Shown here piece by piece: positions 24,463 through 36,861 of a DNA stretch of 64,000 nucleotides. Every line of letters starts with the position of its first letter. The first letter of the stretch is position 1. The position numbers and the translations under genes are program-made. Location: contig BDDD01000876.1 in the NCBI GenBank assembly GCA_001972305.1, positions 429,899 through 493,898 on the forward strand, read 5' to 3'. Source of the DNA: Cephalotus follicularis (Eukaryota > Streptophyta > Magnoliopsida > Oxalidales > Cephalotaceae). Under the pieces are notes generated by a model. The model had not been told where the DNA came from and did not search any database. It saw nothing but the letters and a program-made list of their open reading frames with translations.

Positions 24463-26086
24463 GTTCAGAGATCGTTTAGTGGGTCAATTTATCATTATTA
24501 TATGTCTAGGAACGTAATTGTAAATTTGAAAAAAGCTATTTTTTAAGTCATTTCAGGGTTTCTTTTTGCAGAGAACATAAATGCATAGTCATAAGTTGTG
24601 TGTCGTTTTTTGGGGGTCAAATTCGCGTTCCGAGATCGTTTAGTGGGTCAATTTATCGTTCTTATATTTTTTGAGGCGTAATTGTAAATTTTGTAAAGTT
24701 ATGATTTAAGTTGTTTGAGGGTTTCTTTTTGAAGACACTATAAATGCATCGTCGTAAGTTGTTTGCCGTGATTTTGGGGTCAAATTAGCGTTCCGAGATC
24801 GTTTTGTGAGTCAATTTATCTTTCTTATATTCTTAGGAGCGCAATTGTAAATTTGGAAAAGTTACGTTTTAAGTCGTTTCAGGGTTTTTTTTGCAGAGAA
24901 CATAAATGCGTCATCGTAAGTTGTTTGCTGTTATTTTGGGTCAAATTCGCGTTCCGATATCGTTTAGTTGGTCAATTTATCGTTCTTAAATTTCTAGGGG
25001 CGTAAATTTAAATTTTTAAAAGTTATATTTTAAGTCGTTTCAGGGTTTCTTTTTGCAAAATACATAAATGCATCGTCGTAAGATGTTTTCCATGATTTAT
25101 GGGTTAAATTCGCATTCCGAGATCGTTTAGTGGGTCAATTTATCGTTCTAATATTCATTGGGGTGTAATTGTAAATTTTGAAAAGTTATGATTTAAGTTG
25201 TTTCAGGATTTCTTTTTGCAGACACCATATATGTATCGTCGTAAGTTGTTTGCCATGATTTTGGGGTCAAATTCGCGTTTCGATATCGTTTATGCTGGTC
25301 AATTTATCGTTATTATATTTGTAGGGATGTAATGGTAAATTTTGAAAAGTTATGTTCTAAGTCATTTCAGGGTTTCTTTTTGCAGACAACATAAATGCAT
25401 CATCGTAAGTTGTTTGCCATGATTTTGGGGTCAAATTCGCATTCCGAGATCGTTTAGTGAGTCAATTTAACGTTCTAATATTCTTTGGGGCGTAAATGTA
25501 AATTTTGAAAAGTTATGATTTAAGTCGTTTTAGGGTTTCTTTTTATAGACACCATAAATGCATCGTCGTAAGTTGTTTGCCATGATTTTGGGTTGAGATT
25601 CGTGTTCTGAGATCGTTTAGTGGTTCAATTTATCATTCTTTTTGCGGCGTAATTATAAATTTTAAAAATTTATGAGTTAAGTCGTTTCAGGGTTTCTTTT
25701 TGCTGACAATATAAATGCATCATCGTAAGTTATTTGCCGTGATTTTATAGTCAAATTCGCGTTCCGAGATCGTTTAGTGGGTCAATTTATCATTATTATA
25801 TTTCTAGGGACGTAATTGTAAATTTTGAAAAGTTATGTTTTAAGTCGTTTCAGGGTTTCTTTTTGCAGACAACATAAATGCATCTTCGTAAGTTTTTTGC
25901 CGTGATTTTGGTGTCAAATTCTCGTTCTGAGATCTTTTAGTGGGTCAATTTATCGTTCTTATATTTCTATGAGCGTAAATGTAAATTTTAAAAATTTATG
26001 TTTTAAGTCGTTTCTTGGTTTCTTTTTACGGACAACATAAATGCATCATCGTAAATTGTTTGATGTGATTTTGGGGTCAAATTCGT
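24463..26086. repeat. Satellite array, piece 4 (about 10 monomers)
   Basis: Ten monomers of mixed variants. A pair with GAGGCGTAATTG then GGAGCGCAATTG (about 24665 and 24835) recurs at about 48300 and 48470. The piece ends with an e monomer followed by the start of f, cut at the TTCGT duplication (26082-26086) of the nested Gypsy. Confidence 0.92.
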
Positions 26087-26506
26087 TGTCACACCCCGTT
26101 CCCATTAACGACTTATAAGTCATGGCTATCAACATAAATCCAGCTTATACAAAATTTAACATCATTAAGCCATTTCCAATTGCCCACAAACGGAGCGTGA
26201 TCAAATACTCGATCAGCATCATCAGTACATTAATACAGTAATCCAAACAAAAGAGCACATATCAATATATGTTTTGACATTTATTTAAACAAATAAAACT
26301 CCATCTCTCTTCTGATTCGGTCGCGTATGGTCAAAATCCACATCACTGCATCAATTTGCAATAGTAGGGGGGTTAGCCTTTGTCCTCACTCGGTTAAATC
26401 ATAAGTGTAATTCAAGGTCAGTGACAAAGAATGCCATGAAATGACTGCACTCATAATGCAATGTATATAATATATCACCACACGTACATATACATATGTA
26501 TATACA
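26087..26506 (-). repeat. Distal piece of the outer Gypsy 3' LTR
   Basis: 420 bp match 45974-46497 of the 5' LTR, from TGTCACACCCCG to ATATACA. The last five bases (ATACA, 26502-26506) are the target duplication of the Tat element. The rest of this LTR resumes at 39495. Confidence 0.9.
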
Positions 26507-27454
26507 TGATAGGGTAAATATCTGTTTATACTAAGAAGGACACGTGTCCTACGCGGATTCAGCCAATTGACCAGAAGGGTCTTAAGGCTCGCGAAAGGCC
26601 CAGCCGAGGAACACTTATGTGGCAGAGGGCATCCTCCTCGGCTCCGGAGCTGAGGACCCCTTTTTCCTGAAGAACCCATGCTGAGACACCAGGGCCGAGG
26701 AGAGCTAGCTTGACCAAGAGCGCACTACAGGACGGCCGTGCCGAGGACCTCCCCTGCCGAGGAGGTTACTTAGGGTACAGGTCAGAGGACCTCCCCTGCC
26801 GAGGAGCTTACTTAGGCTACAGGTCAGAGGACCTCCTTCAGGGCACCAGTGCCGAGGACCTCCTCTACCCGAAGTGTCTATTGGAAATGACACAGAGAAC
26901 ATACCCCCGCTGCACAGATACCGAGGACTTTCTCCTCGGCACTATCCAAAAAGACCTCACCCTCGGATGGATGTTAGGGGACCAGGCGGCCTAAGTGTAC
27001 GTCACAGAGGAAGCACCAGAAGATGAGGACCCAGGAGCGAAAGGGGAAGCATGAGGCCCATCACCTCGGCGTCAGAGCCTTGGTTCACTTCCTTGGTAGC
27101 CCTGTGGCAGAGGACCCCTATTTCGTTTATGGGATAAGGGCATGAAACCTGCCTGATTTCCTGGGATTTGCCTTTATCTAAATAAAGAAGTAGTGATATA
27201 ACGAACTACCAACAAGGGAAGTAGCGACATATTTGGCGGAGATCAAGGGAAATGACCGAGATCCTCGGCATTTCCTTAGGGGACAGTTATAACCTCCTCT
27301 TTTCACGCTCAAACCATTACAATCCAGCATTATAAATACTAGTTCAACAGTCTGAACAAAGGTCAGCCATTTTTACTCTCAAATAACCTTGTTTTCACTG
27401 TGCAAAGGCCTAACTTGAGCGTCGGAGTGTCCCCGGGAGAACAACCTCCTGGGC
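26507..27454 (+). repeat. Tat 5' LTR, first part
   Basis: 948 bp aligning with the start of the 3' LTR at 38398. A 42-bp tandem duplication (GAGGACCTCCCCTGCCGAGG at 26743 and 26785) is shared by both LTRs. A TATAAATA box at 27331-27338 is in the expected place for the element promoter. The LTR is interrupted at TGGGC (27450-27454). Confidence 0.92.
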
Positions 27455-28548
27455 TGTCACACCCCATCCCCATAACAACAATAAAAGTGGTGGCAATTAA
27501 CATATAAATCCGGCTTATGCAAAATACCATAAAATTTAAAAGTTTCCATAACCATTAACAACTGGCGGAAGCATTTAAATATAAGCCGAATTAAAACGTA
27601 ACATGCATCCCATACTACATGCTACAATAATAAACATCACTAAAGTTAACTGCCCTCAAACGGAGCGTGAACAATACACATCAATACATCGATTCATTTA
27701 TTACAATGATCCATTAACATTTCTCGAAAGTAAAACAACATAAAACTTCACTTTGCTCCCCGGAGCCCCACGGTAACCAACGGCTGCATCAACCTGAAAC
27801 ACACTGAAGTTGTAGGGGGTTAGCCTTTGTCCTCACTCGGCAAAACCATAAAAGTGATCTAGGGTCAAGGATAAAACATGTCATGACATGAATGCACAAT
27901 GATGCAGTACATACTATATCTCGATGCATATATAAATATATATACCACGACCACAAGGTCACAGCCCACGATGTCACCAGAGCACATCAACACACTACAC
28001 GGTTCACAATATCACAACAGCACAAGTAGCCAACTATTTCTCAGGTCTCTAAGGACCCATCACTCCATAATAACGATCAGTCACGTCCCAAAGGACAACA
28101 CTATACTCAATCAGGCATGTAATGGCAGACAATCAATACACTCAATGCAAACAATTGTTCCCGTCACTGGCACGACGGCGAGGACAACACTCGGAACACA
28201 CTATGATACAAGCACGGCGGCAAGTACCAACACTTCCCCACTAACGGCAACACTCACGATACTAGCACGGCGGCTAAGTACCAACATTACCCCGCTAGCG
28301 GCAACAATCAATCACAATCAATACAATAATATCCACATTACTAGCACGGCGGCTAAGTAACAACAATCAATTCTTAGTAAACGATACTAGGACGGCGGCT
28401 AAGTACCAACACTCAACACAATCACAATAACAGTGCAATCACAGCACACACAATACCACTCAAGTAATTTATAAAATAAATACTTGATCAAAACATCTTG
28501 TTCAAAACATTGCAGTTCGTTTCCAAAACGTTTAAAGTATAAATACTT

Positions 28549-28551
<3 letters not shown>

Positions 28552-28586
<35 letters not shown>
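28552..28586. repeat. (AT)n microsatellite
   Basis: About 17 uninterrupted AT dinucleotides within the nested solo LTR. Confidence 0.95.
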
Positions 28587-28589
<3 letters not shown>

Positions 28590-29157
28590 CAAAAAATATA
28601 TATAACACTCCATTTTCCAAGTAAATTATTCATCATAAAATACTTGCAACAATACATTTTCCTTCAAACATTTCAAGTAGTTTATAGATATAAATACTTG
28701 CAACATATATATTTGTCAAAATATATATAACAATACTTTTCCCGAAAACTCAAGTATCAAAGTACTTGGAATCATACACTTTCCGTAAAACCCGGTTATT
28801 TGTACTACATTCAAATACCTCAAAAATACGTATTTCGTATAACAGTTTCGCCATCCCTTGAAAGCCATTTTTGCAATCCTTTTGGAAAACATGCTTTTCC
28901 ATACAACAAATGATTTTAGTAAACCATTCAATTAACCAAACACATTTCCATAAGGTTTTGGAAGCCATTTTCACAATCTTTCGAGAATATATATATATAT
29001 CTCAAAACGTACATTTCACATAAAGTAATGATTTATGGAAATCATGTTTGCACCTCCAAAAGGGGTAAAACGTTTCACAATCATCAATAACCAATTCACA
29101 ATACAATTTATCACGGTACAAGATGCACACATATGCTCACAATGCAAAAATCCCAAA

Positions 29158-29660
29158 CCAGTCGGCTGTTTCTCACTGACAGTCGGCTGTTCTCCTTCAA
29201 CAGTTGGCTATCCCTTACTTGGTAGTCGGCTGCCCTTAACCAACAGTCGGCTACCCTCCCTGGCAGTCGGTTGTCCCTTACCAACAGTCGGCTGCCCTCC
29301 TTGGCAGTCGGCTGGTCCCTCAATTAGCAGTCGACTGCCCTCTCCAGGCAGTCAGCTTGTCCATACACATTCCTTTGTCGCCACTTGTCCCAGCATGCCA
29401 CCTCAGCAAGCCCGGGTAGAGTGACACGTGGACAGTCGGCTGTTACCCAAAATAGTCGGCTGTACCACCCACAGTTGGTTGCCCTCCTCTGACAGTCGGC
29501 TACTCAATCAACAGGAAGCAACCTGCAATACCAGGCACGAACAGTCGACTGGATCCTATGCGCAGTTGGCTGTCCTCTATGGGTAGTCGGCTGTTCCTCA
29601 CGAACAGTCGACTGCTGGCCTCGGACAGTCGGCTGTCCTCCCTGGACTGTCGACTGCCCC
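29158..29660. repeat. Expanded CAGTCGRCTG motif cluster
   Basis: About twenty degenerate copies of the 10-bp near-palindrome CAGTCG(A/G)CTG, spaced mostly 20-30 bp apart and separated by CT-rich spacers. Exact palindromes occur near 29326, 29541, 29604 and similar forms throughout. It is the largest such cluster in the window and sits where other LTRs of this group carry a smaller one. Confidence 0.85.
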
Positions 29661-30471
29661 TGCGGGCAGTGCCAAAAAATAGCAGAAATCACACATGCTC
29701 AAACTACTTTAAACCAATCAAACCACAAAGCACTATCACCACAACACACATTCATGCTTTATCATAGTATAACATACGCATTTCACTCATGAACATCATT
29801 ATAAATGACTTTAAATCACAATTATAGCTTTCCCCTACATTAGAACTCCAAGTTAGGAGTTGGAATCCACCTCTTTAAGTCCCGGATCCGAGGTCCTTGC
29901 ACTCCCGAATTCGTCCAGCAGCCTCCACTGGTCCGGTTCCTCCACTGGTCCAGCCTCCAAGCTTCCGGTTCAACACGAAGCTCCGTATGTCCACAACACA
30001 CACACATTCACTCCATTTTCTCAACTCCCAATCACTCTTGAATCCACTGAGAAACATGGAGATTTGAGAAGGGAAGCTTGTGTTTTTATGGAGAAAACCC
30101 GGCCCCTCTCTCTGTCCTCTGCCCAAAATGCCAAAACTCCCACTTTTTATCACTTCAAGGCTGACAGCACGTGGGCTATCTAGCGCCTGGCAGTAGGCTG
30201 CCATGACTTGGCAGTCGACTTTTTCTGCCGTCACCCTCACCAGACGGCTGCTTCCTCGCAGCAGCTGGCTGCTGCCTTCACCAGGGGAGTCCAGTCGGCT
30301 GCCTCCCTGTGGCAGTCGGCTGCCCCCTGTACAAAAACACACTAACACACTTTTTCTTGCAACTTTCAACACACCAAAGGGGAAAAACATGATTCTTATT
30401 AATTCCATGTGTAAAATTACATTAGAAATGCAACATTACACCTTAACAAAAACCTCGGGCGTTACATGGGC

Positions 30472-30615
30472 CTTCAACGTATTTGTTCCTCTGTGCAGGG
30501 AAAGCATCAACAGCCTTCTACCATCTTCTCCTCGGAGCATCACAGCAGCGTTTCCTTAAACAAATCAAGCCCTTACACGTGGGGTACTGTTGAGGGAAGG
30601 ATTTTTGTATCAACA
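30472..30615 (+). repeat. Tat 5' LTR, second part
   Basis: The LTR resumes at CTTCAACGTATTTG after the TGGGC duplication and ends TTTTTGTATCAACA, matching the last 144 bp of the 3' LTR. Confidence 0.92.
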
Positions 30616-30633
30616 GTTGGCACCGTCTGTGGG
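30616..30633 (+). other. Tat primer-binding site
   Basis: GTTGGCACCGTCTGTGGG directly follows the LTR. This TTGGC(A/G)CCGTCTGTGGG form is the characteristic site after the 5' LTR in Tat-lineage elements. I do not assign the primer tRNA. Confidence 0.75.
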
Positions 30634-30660
30634 AAACGCAGCAAAAATTGATTGTTAATC

Positions 30661-31890
30661 ATGCCTCCGAGGAAGAATAACAACCAATTTGGAGCCACAG
30701 ACAGTCAGCAACAGGAGGTCACGGCTCCTGTCCCAGAAGCCGTCCAAGCAGTGGCCCAAGAACAAGCTCCCGTCATAGGGGAGCAGCTTAATCAACTCCT
30801 CCAGGGAATGGAGCGTATCACTGACCTGTTGGTCACAACTTTAGCCAACAAACAACAGCAACCTAGGCCCGTCCAGCAAGTGGTCCGAGGAGTTTCTGGT
30901 CCCAGCAGACCAGAGGTGGAGATACGGCACCCACGAGGTGCCAGGCGAAACCCGTCGAGGGGAAACAAACCTCCCCTTAGGCGGTCAGGGGACAACATTC
31001 CCCTGGGAAGGAGACCTGAGAACAATGCATCTCAGAGAGCAGAGTCCTCGACTGCCCAGGATCACCCCAACGATCCCAGGAGAGCGCGTCCTCAGCACCA
31101 GGCCATGGACGTGGATCCTCGGCAGGAAGTCAGGGGAGCAGAGGAGGCACAAGTGTGCTCCAATGCTCCAGGTAGAGCTGGCATAGCGCAAGGAAGCAGG
31201 GTCGACCCCCCAGCCTCAGCGGCTGGAAGGTCACGTGTTTCTAGAAGGGCTAGGAACATAGCGGATATGGAGCAAGCAGTGGATAGAAGGCTTGCAGAGT
31301 TGGAAAGAAGGTTCTGAGGAGTGGAACAGCACAGGGGGCATCTATCCGAGGTGCGAAACATTAGCGCCCACCTCTTCACGTCTGAGATCATGGCAGAGAA
31401 AGTCCCCAGCGGGTTTCGCTACCCCATCCTTGATAAATATGATGGGTCAACAGACCCCATCCAGCATGTACGCTCTTACATTCAAGCTATGTGGATGTAC
31501 CAGGCCTCGGACGCTATGCTTTACCGAGGATTCCCTGCGACCTTGACTGGAGCTGCCCAGTCATGGTATTTCACCTTGGCAAAGAATTCGGTGGAGAACT
31601 TCGATCAGTTTACGGAACTGTTCGTAACTAAGTTTCTCAATAGCACCATGCAGAGGAGGAGCTCCACCCACTTGATCAATGTGGTGCAAGGAACAGATGA
31701 GTCACTGAGGGATTACCTCACCAGATTCAATAGGGAATCTGTCACAGTCAAGGACCTGGAGCCATTCTTTGCACTGGCAGCTTTGAATAGTGGGCTGAGG
31801 AGCAACTCATCTTTCACCTTCTCTCTTTTGAAGAGACCTGCAGCGGCCATGGCAGACCGCTGAGGAGAGCAGAGAAATATGTCAATGCCG
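30661..31890 (+). pseudogene. Tat gag, with nonsense codon and frameshift
   Basis: The start ATG (MPPRKNN) lies 28 bases past the primer-binding site. A Gln/Pro/Arg-rich N-terminal part is followed by the capsid-like gag domain (PILDKYDGSTDP near 31420, then QSWYFTLAKNSVENF and the LRDYLTRFN block). The frame is cut by TGA at 31315-31317 and shifts at about 31861 through the apparent loss of one base. The frame then continues at 31880 into the CRYHRDHGHDIEECR knuckle region. Family and position agree; the product is not translatable as it stands. Confidence 0.85.
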
Positions 31891-31898
31891 AGGAAGAG

Positions 31899-34800
31899 AT
31901 GGTAGCCAGGAAAGAAAAGACACCCTGGTCTGGCCATCGGGAGGAGAAACGGGAGCATTCACGAAATGCTCCCGAGAGGAAAGAGAAGAGGAAGGAAAGG
32001 TCGGAATTGACCAAGGAAGACCTTAGGCATAAACTCTCCAGACGTGAGGGTTCATCCAGGGGAGGGGCGCCAATACCATCGTACAATAATTTTGCCCCCC
32101 TCCTGGACACACGTACCAGGATACTTGCTGTGGAGCAAGACAAAGTCCCTTTCCAGTGGCCTGAGAAGTTGAGGTCCCCGACAGAGAACAAAAATGTTGA
32201 GAAGTACTGTCGGTACCATCGTGACCATGGGCACGATATAGAGGAGTGCAGGCAGCTGAAAAATCAGATTGAGGACCTAATTAGAAAGGGACATCTACGC
32301 AAGTACGTGGACAGAGAAGCTCCCCAAGGAAGGAAGGAGGGAGCAGAGAAGAGAAGAGGCTCCTCAGCAACAAGAGGAGCGGCGGGAGCAGCAGCAACCC
32401 AGAGGTGTCATCCATACCATCTCTGGGGGGGCGCATCTGGTGGCGACCACAGAAATGCGAGAAAGGCCTATGGGAGACAGTCCCTTGCTGTGCAACAAGT
32501 CCATCACAGCAAAAGGCTCAAAACTGGTGGAGACGAGGAGGTGATAACCTTCTCGGAGGTGGACTATGAGGGAGTACGTCTTCCTCACGATGATCCAGTG
32601 GTGGTAACTCTTCTGGTGGAACTCTTCACCATGAAGAGGATCCTTATTGACAGTGGCAGCTCGGCCGATGTCCTATACAAACACGCATTTGATCAGCTGA
32701 GGATACCGGTAGACCAGCTAAAGCCCGTAAAGACCCCACTGGTTGGCTTTGCAGGCGAGACGATCCATCCTCTGGGATCTATCAACCTGTCCGTGGTTAC
32801 AGGCACGGCCCCACGCCAGACTCAGGTAGAGATGACATTCCTGGTGGTGGACACATCCAGCCCCTACAAAGTTATAGTGGGGTGACCAAGTCTGAACTTG
32901 ATGGAGGCTATAGTGTCTACGAGGCACTTATTGATGAAGTTTCCAACAAGGTTTGGCGTGGGGGAGGTCAGAGGAGACCAACAGGCAGCAAGGCAGTGCT
33001 ACAAAACTGCCATCTTGGACAATGGGAAGGACAAGGCTCTCCCCATAGCAAACGTAGGGCTCAGAGGAGACATGGAACTAGAGCGCCCACAGCCTATTGA
33101 GGATGTGTTCCAAGTGCCCATGGAAGAGGGCAACAATGAGAAAGTGTTCCAAGTTGGCTCACAACTTAGAGAGGCGGAGAAGGGGGAATTAATAACATTC
33201 CTCCGAGATAATAAAGATGTTTTCGCCTGGTCAGCAGAGGAGGTCCTTGGGATCAGCCCAGACGTGATGGTTCACAAACTAAGCGTGGATGCAGCCAGGC
33301 CCCCGACCAGACAAAAGAAGAGGAACTTTACCCCAGAGAGGCAGCAGGCGATAGCAGAGGAGGTGAGCAAGCTATTGCAGGCAGGGCTCATAAGAGAAGT
33401 GCACTACTCAGACTGGCTGGCAAATCCAGTGCTAGTCAAAAAAGTAAATGGAAAATGGAGGATGTGCATAGACTTCACAGACCTTAACAAAGCTTTCCCA
33501 AAGGATCACTTCCCTCTCCCAAAGATAGATCAGCTGGTAGATGCAACCTCGGGTTACAGAATTTTAAGCTTCTTGGATTCCTACTCGGGATATAATCAAA
33601 TTCCCATGTATAAACCTGATGAGAACAAGACAGCATTTATAACGGACCGAGGAATGTACTGCTACAAGGTTATGCCCTTTGGCTTCAAGAATACAGGGGC
33701 CACCTACCAGCGTCTAGTGAACAAAATCTTTGAGCATCAAATTGGGAAAAACATTGAGGTCTACATCGACGACATGCTCGTCAAGACCCCAGCCAGGAGC
33801 CGTCACATAAAATACTTGGAGGAGACGTTTGAGGTGCTGAGGAGGTATAATATGAAACTCAATCTATCCAAGTGCATGTTTGGGGTCACCTCGGGAAAGT
33901 TCCTCGGATTCATGGTCTCTAGCAGAGGGATAGAGGCCAACCCAGAGAAGATCTCGGCAATTCAAAGCATGAGGCCACCTCAAACCATCAGGGATGACCA
34001 AAGGTTAAATGGGAAGATTGCAGCCCTGAGCAGGTTTATGTCAAAGTCAGCAGAGAAGTGCCAGCCCTTCTTCAAAATACTTAGGGATACCAAGGGATTC
34101 TCTTGGTCAGACGACTGTCAAGCAGCCTTCGACAAGTTGAAGGAATACCTGGCTTCCCCTCCTCTGATCTCAAAACCTAAGGATGGGGAAGACTTGTATT
34201 TGTACCTTGCGGCCACCTCGGGCACAGTGAGTGCAGTGCTAGTCAGAGAAGAGGAAAAAGTTCAAAAGCTAGTATACTACATGAGCAAGGCTCAGAACGA
34301 TGCCGAGGGGAGGTACCCAGAGGTGGAGAAGTATGCCTATGCATTGATCATCTCGGCCAGAAAATTGAGGCCGTATTTCCAAGCCCATACAATCAAGGTT
34401 CTGACTGACAAACCACTCAAACAAGTTCTTGCCAAGCCTAACACCTCGGGCAGGTTAATCAAGTGGTCAGTCGAGCTAGGCGAGTATGATGTGAAGTTCG
34501 AAGCCAGACCAGCAATCAAATCACAGGTACTGGCCGACTTTGTTGGAGATAATACACCTACGGAGTGTATGGAGGAGGACCCCTCCGAGAGCGAGAGGGG
34601 AATTTGGAAGTTATCCATGGACGGTTCATCCTGCCTCACTGGCAGTGGAGCAGGGTTAGTATTGACAAGTACAGATGGTTGGACGTTGGAGTATGCACTA
34701 AGGTTTAAGTTTAAAGCTACAAATAACGAAGCTGAGTGGGAAGCTCTGATAGCTGGACTGACAATTGCAAAGCACTTGGAGGTGCAAAAGATAGAAGCCT

Positions 34801-35240
34801 CCAGTGATTCTCAGCTAGTGGTTGGTTTGGAAAATGGGGAGTATGAAGCCAGAGAAGACCCTATGGTAAAATACTTATCCCATTTTCAGGGCATGAAGTC
34901 AACATTCGAAATTTTAAGGATTGTGAAAGTACCCAGGGTAGAGAACGTCTGAGCAGACCAGTTGTCAAAACTGGCTACAGCAGAGGAATTGGAGAAAATC
35001 AAACCGTGCTAGTAGACTATCTGGACAGGCCGACCATCTCTGAAGTAGATGTGATGGACATAGATGTACCACAAGAGTCAAATTGGATGACTCCCTTTAT
35101 TAATTGGTTAAGGAATGGGATCCAGCCTGAGGACCCCGTGGAGGCGAGGAAGCTGGTCTACAGAGCAAATAGATTCCAGTTCCGAGATGGGATCCTCTAC
35201 AAAAGATCTTTCTCATTTCCTTGGCTGAGATGCTTGACAA
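31899..35240 (+). pseudogene. Tat pol: protease, RT, RNase H, second RNase H, truncated integrase
   Basis: In order: CRYHRDHGHDIEEC motif (about 32205), protease active site IDSGSSAD (about 32647), RT with YIDD at 33762-33773, RNase H (LYLYLAATSG to about 34560) and a second RNase H (SMDGSSCLTGSGAG at about 34612, ATNNEAEWEAL, SDSQLVVG), the dual arrangement diagnostic of Tat elements. TGA at 32883-32885 separates the protease from RT in the same frame, TGA follows at about 34950, and a frameshift precedes 35006. The last recognisable pol residues (FSFPWLRCL, about 35212-35238) are the start of the integrase N-terminus. The zinc finger, the catalytic core and the rest are gone. Confidence 0.9.
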
Positions 35241-35249
35241 AAGTCTTTC

Positions 35250-35255
35250 TTTATT
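35250..35255 (-). terminator. Poly(A) signal of the antisense gene
   Basis: AATAAA on the minus strand, about 60 bases after the inferred stop at 35314-35316. Plant poly(A) signals are loose, but the canonical hexamer at this spacing fits the gene model. Confidence 0.6.
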
Positions 35256-36155
35256 CACAAATTGAAAAGATTACAAGGAAAATTAAAGACTATTACAAAA
35301 TGAAAGCAAGAAGCTAGGGCTGAGGAGGATCTTCGTGCTCGGGCAGAGGTTCTTCATATTGGGGTGGAGGAGCGAAGAAGGCCTCAACGGAAGGCAGAGG
35401 AGGAGCTTCAAATCCAGCAAAGGGGTCTCCACTAGAGTTGATGAAGAAGGAATAGCAGGGGGGTCTAGTGTAGGGTCCGAGGTCGAAGCAGGATCCGCAG
35501 CAAGAACAACCAAGTCTGGTGAACCTGGAATCGACAGCTCGTCCACCATGGCAGACGAGACTCCCTCCTCCAACTCAAGACGGAGCTTATCTTCCTCCGC
35601 ATCAATTCCCTCTAGATTGAAGTCAAAGATCTTGGAAGAGGGACCATACACCACTCCATCCAGTGGCACGTCGGGACGTAGAGAAGAGACCCAGTTCCTG
35701 CAGGCATAGAAGCCCCGACGGAAGTACTCGGCTGCTTCCTCGAACACAGCCTCCTCGAACTCATCCGAGCTTTTGAACTCCTCCACGGAGGATCTCAACA
35801 ACTGCTTGAACTCCTCTGAGCCTTTGAAGTCTACCACAACCTTGTGTTGCTCCCTCTTCAGCAGTTCCTGATCTTTCCTCTGCTGGCGAATGAGCTTCGC
35901 CTCCAGCTCCTGGCACTTCTTGGTGTGATCCAGCTCTGCCACCATCTCTTTCCTATCAGCCCTCTCCTCCTCCAAGTCCTCAACCGCTTGCTTCTTCCCC
36001 TCAACCAAGGACTCATGAACTTTGAGAACCTTGTTCAGTTGAGCCTGAGCCAAGCGAGCAGTTTCCTCCAACGTAGCCATGCTCGACCTCAGCTCCGTGG
36101 CCCTGGCCACTACGGTAGAGAAGTTGTCCACCAGCAGTTGAGTGTTGTTCAGAGC

Positions 36156-36238
36156 CTATCAGAGAACCACATATATCAGCAACAATGAAAATCCAAGACA
36201 TAAGAAAAATCAAGCCAACTAGGGAAGAGATCGCTTAC
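36156..36238 (-). other. Intron 2 of the antisense gene (83 nt)
   Basis: On the minus strand: donor AGG|GTAAGCG, acceptor CTGATAG|GCTCTG. Splicing joins AGG to GCT in frame, giving continuous LRALNNTQLLVDNF. Confidence 0.7.
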
Positions 36239-36764
36239 CCTCAAGTTGCTCCGCAGAAAATGGGTTACCAACTCCTCGTTGGACCATTTCTCCCTTGCTT
36301 CCATCTCCAAGGGGAAGAAGACCAGACGACTGGCTGCTTGGGGGACCCAGGAGCATTGAGGTGTAGCTTGGTGCAGTCCATGTCCTCAAACTCGTTCAGC
36401 AGGTCCTCAGCCTCACGAGTTGGAGGTATGATGATTGGATCCTACGAGCTCGCTCCGAGGGCAGCGACGTACTTGACCTCCCTCCCTATTTTGGTTGCAT
36501 CAATAGCCTTCCCATTTCTGCTCCTCTTCATCAGAGGAATATGCTCATTAGCGGGGGAGGTTTCATCTGCAGCCCTCTTGCCCGCCTCCTTCCTCTTCTC
36601 TGCAACAGCAGCAGGCACCCTAACAGGTGGAGGAGTTTTGGCCTGTGGCCTTGACCCCTCAACTACGGCAGTCTACCCCTTAGGTTTTGGTCCACCTGCT
36701 GTAGGGGCCTTCCTCTTGTCGGTAGCCTTCATGATGGTAGAGAAGTCACGGCGAGGAGCCATAG

Positions 36765-36861
36765 CTGAAAGAAGACATGAAAGTTAGGGTCAAAGTTCCA
36801 AAATACAAGAAAAATAAAAATAATGCTAAACTGAGGAGCGGAGGAGGCAAAGGCTTTATAC
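36765..36861 (-). other. Intron 1 of the antisense gene (97 nt)
   Basis: On the minus strand: donor CGCC|GTATAA, pyrimidine-rich acceptor TCTTCTTTCAG|CTATGG. Without splicing, the exon 1 frame runs into a hydrophobic, unrelated tail. Confidence 0.65.

Larger units (their letters stand above)
27455..30466 (-). mobile_element. Solo LTR nested in the Tat 5' LTR (3,012 bp, minus strand)
   Basis: On the plus strand it reads TGTCACACCCCATCCCC through TCGGGCGTTACA, flanked by perfect TGGGC duplications (27450-27454, 30467-30471). Ends and internal blocks match the outer Gypsy LTR family, as a diverged and longer member. It has no coding domain. Contents: CTAGCACGGCGGCTAAGTAC-type repeats at 28170-28410, an (AT)n run at 28552-28586, an expanded cluster of CAGTCGGCTG motifs at 29158-29660 and a second cluster at 30189-30330. 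The Ser/Arg/Leu/Pro-rich open frames at 29035-29770 are by-products of that cluster. Confidence 0.9.

Noticed and set aside
26386..26994. Short frames rich in EDLPCRG/GRGGPL repeats in the Tat LTR (also 38506-38793)
   Set aside because: They come from the 42-bp tandem duplication of the LTR and have no domain.
29158..29660. CRISPR-like appearance of short palindromes with 20-30-bp spacers
   Set aside because: The motifs are degenerate, the context is a plant LTR, and no cas genes or leader exist.
29035..29770. Open frames rich in SRLP-type repeats that look like extensin or repeat proteins (also 40083-40432 and 47102-47430)
   Set aside because: They are translations of the CAGTCGGCTG motif cluster within LTRs, in more than one frame, with no domain or consistent start.
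35335..36787. Plus-strand frames opposite the antisense gene (for example 36185-36787)
   Set aside because: They are shadows: the minus strand has the coiled coil, family resemblance and splice sites.
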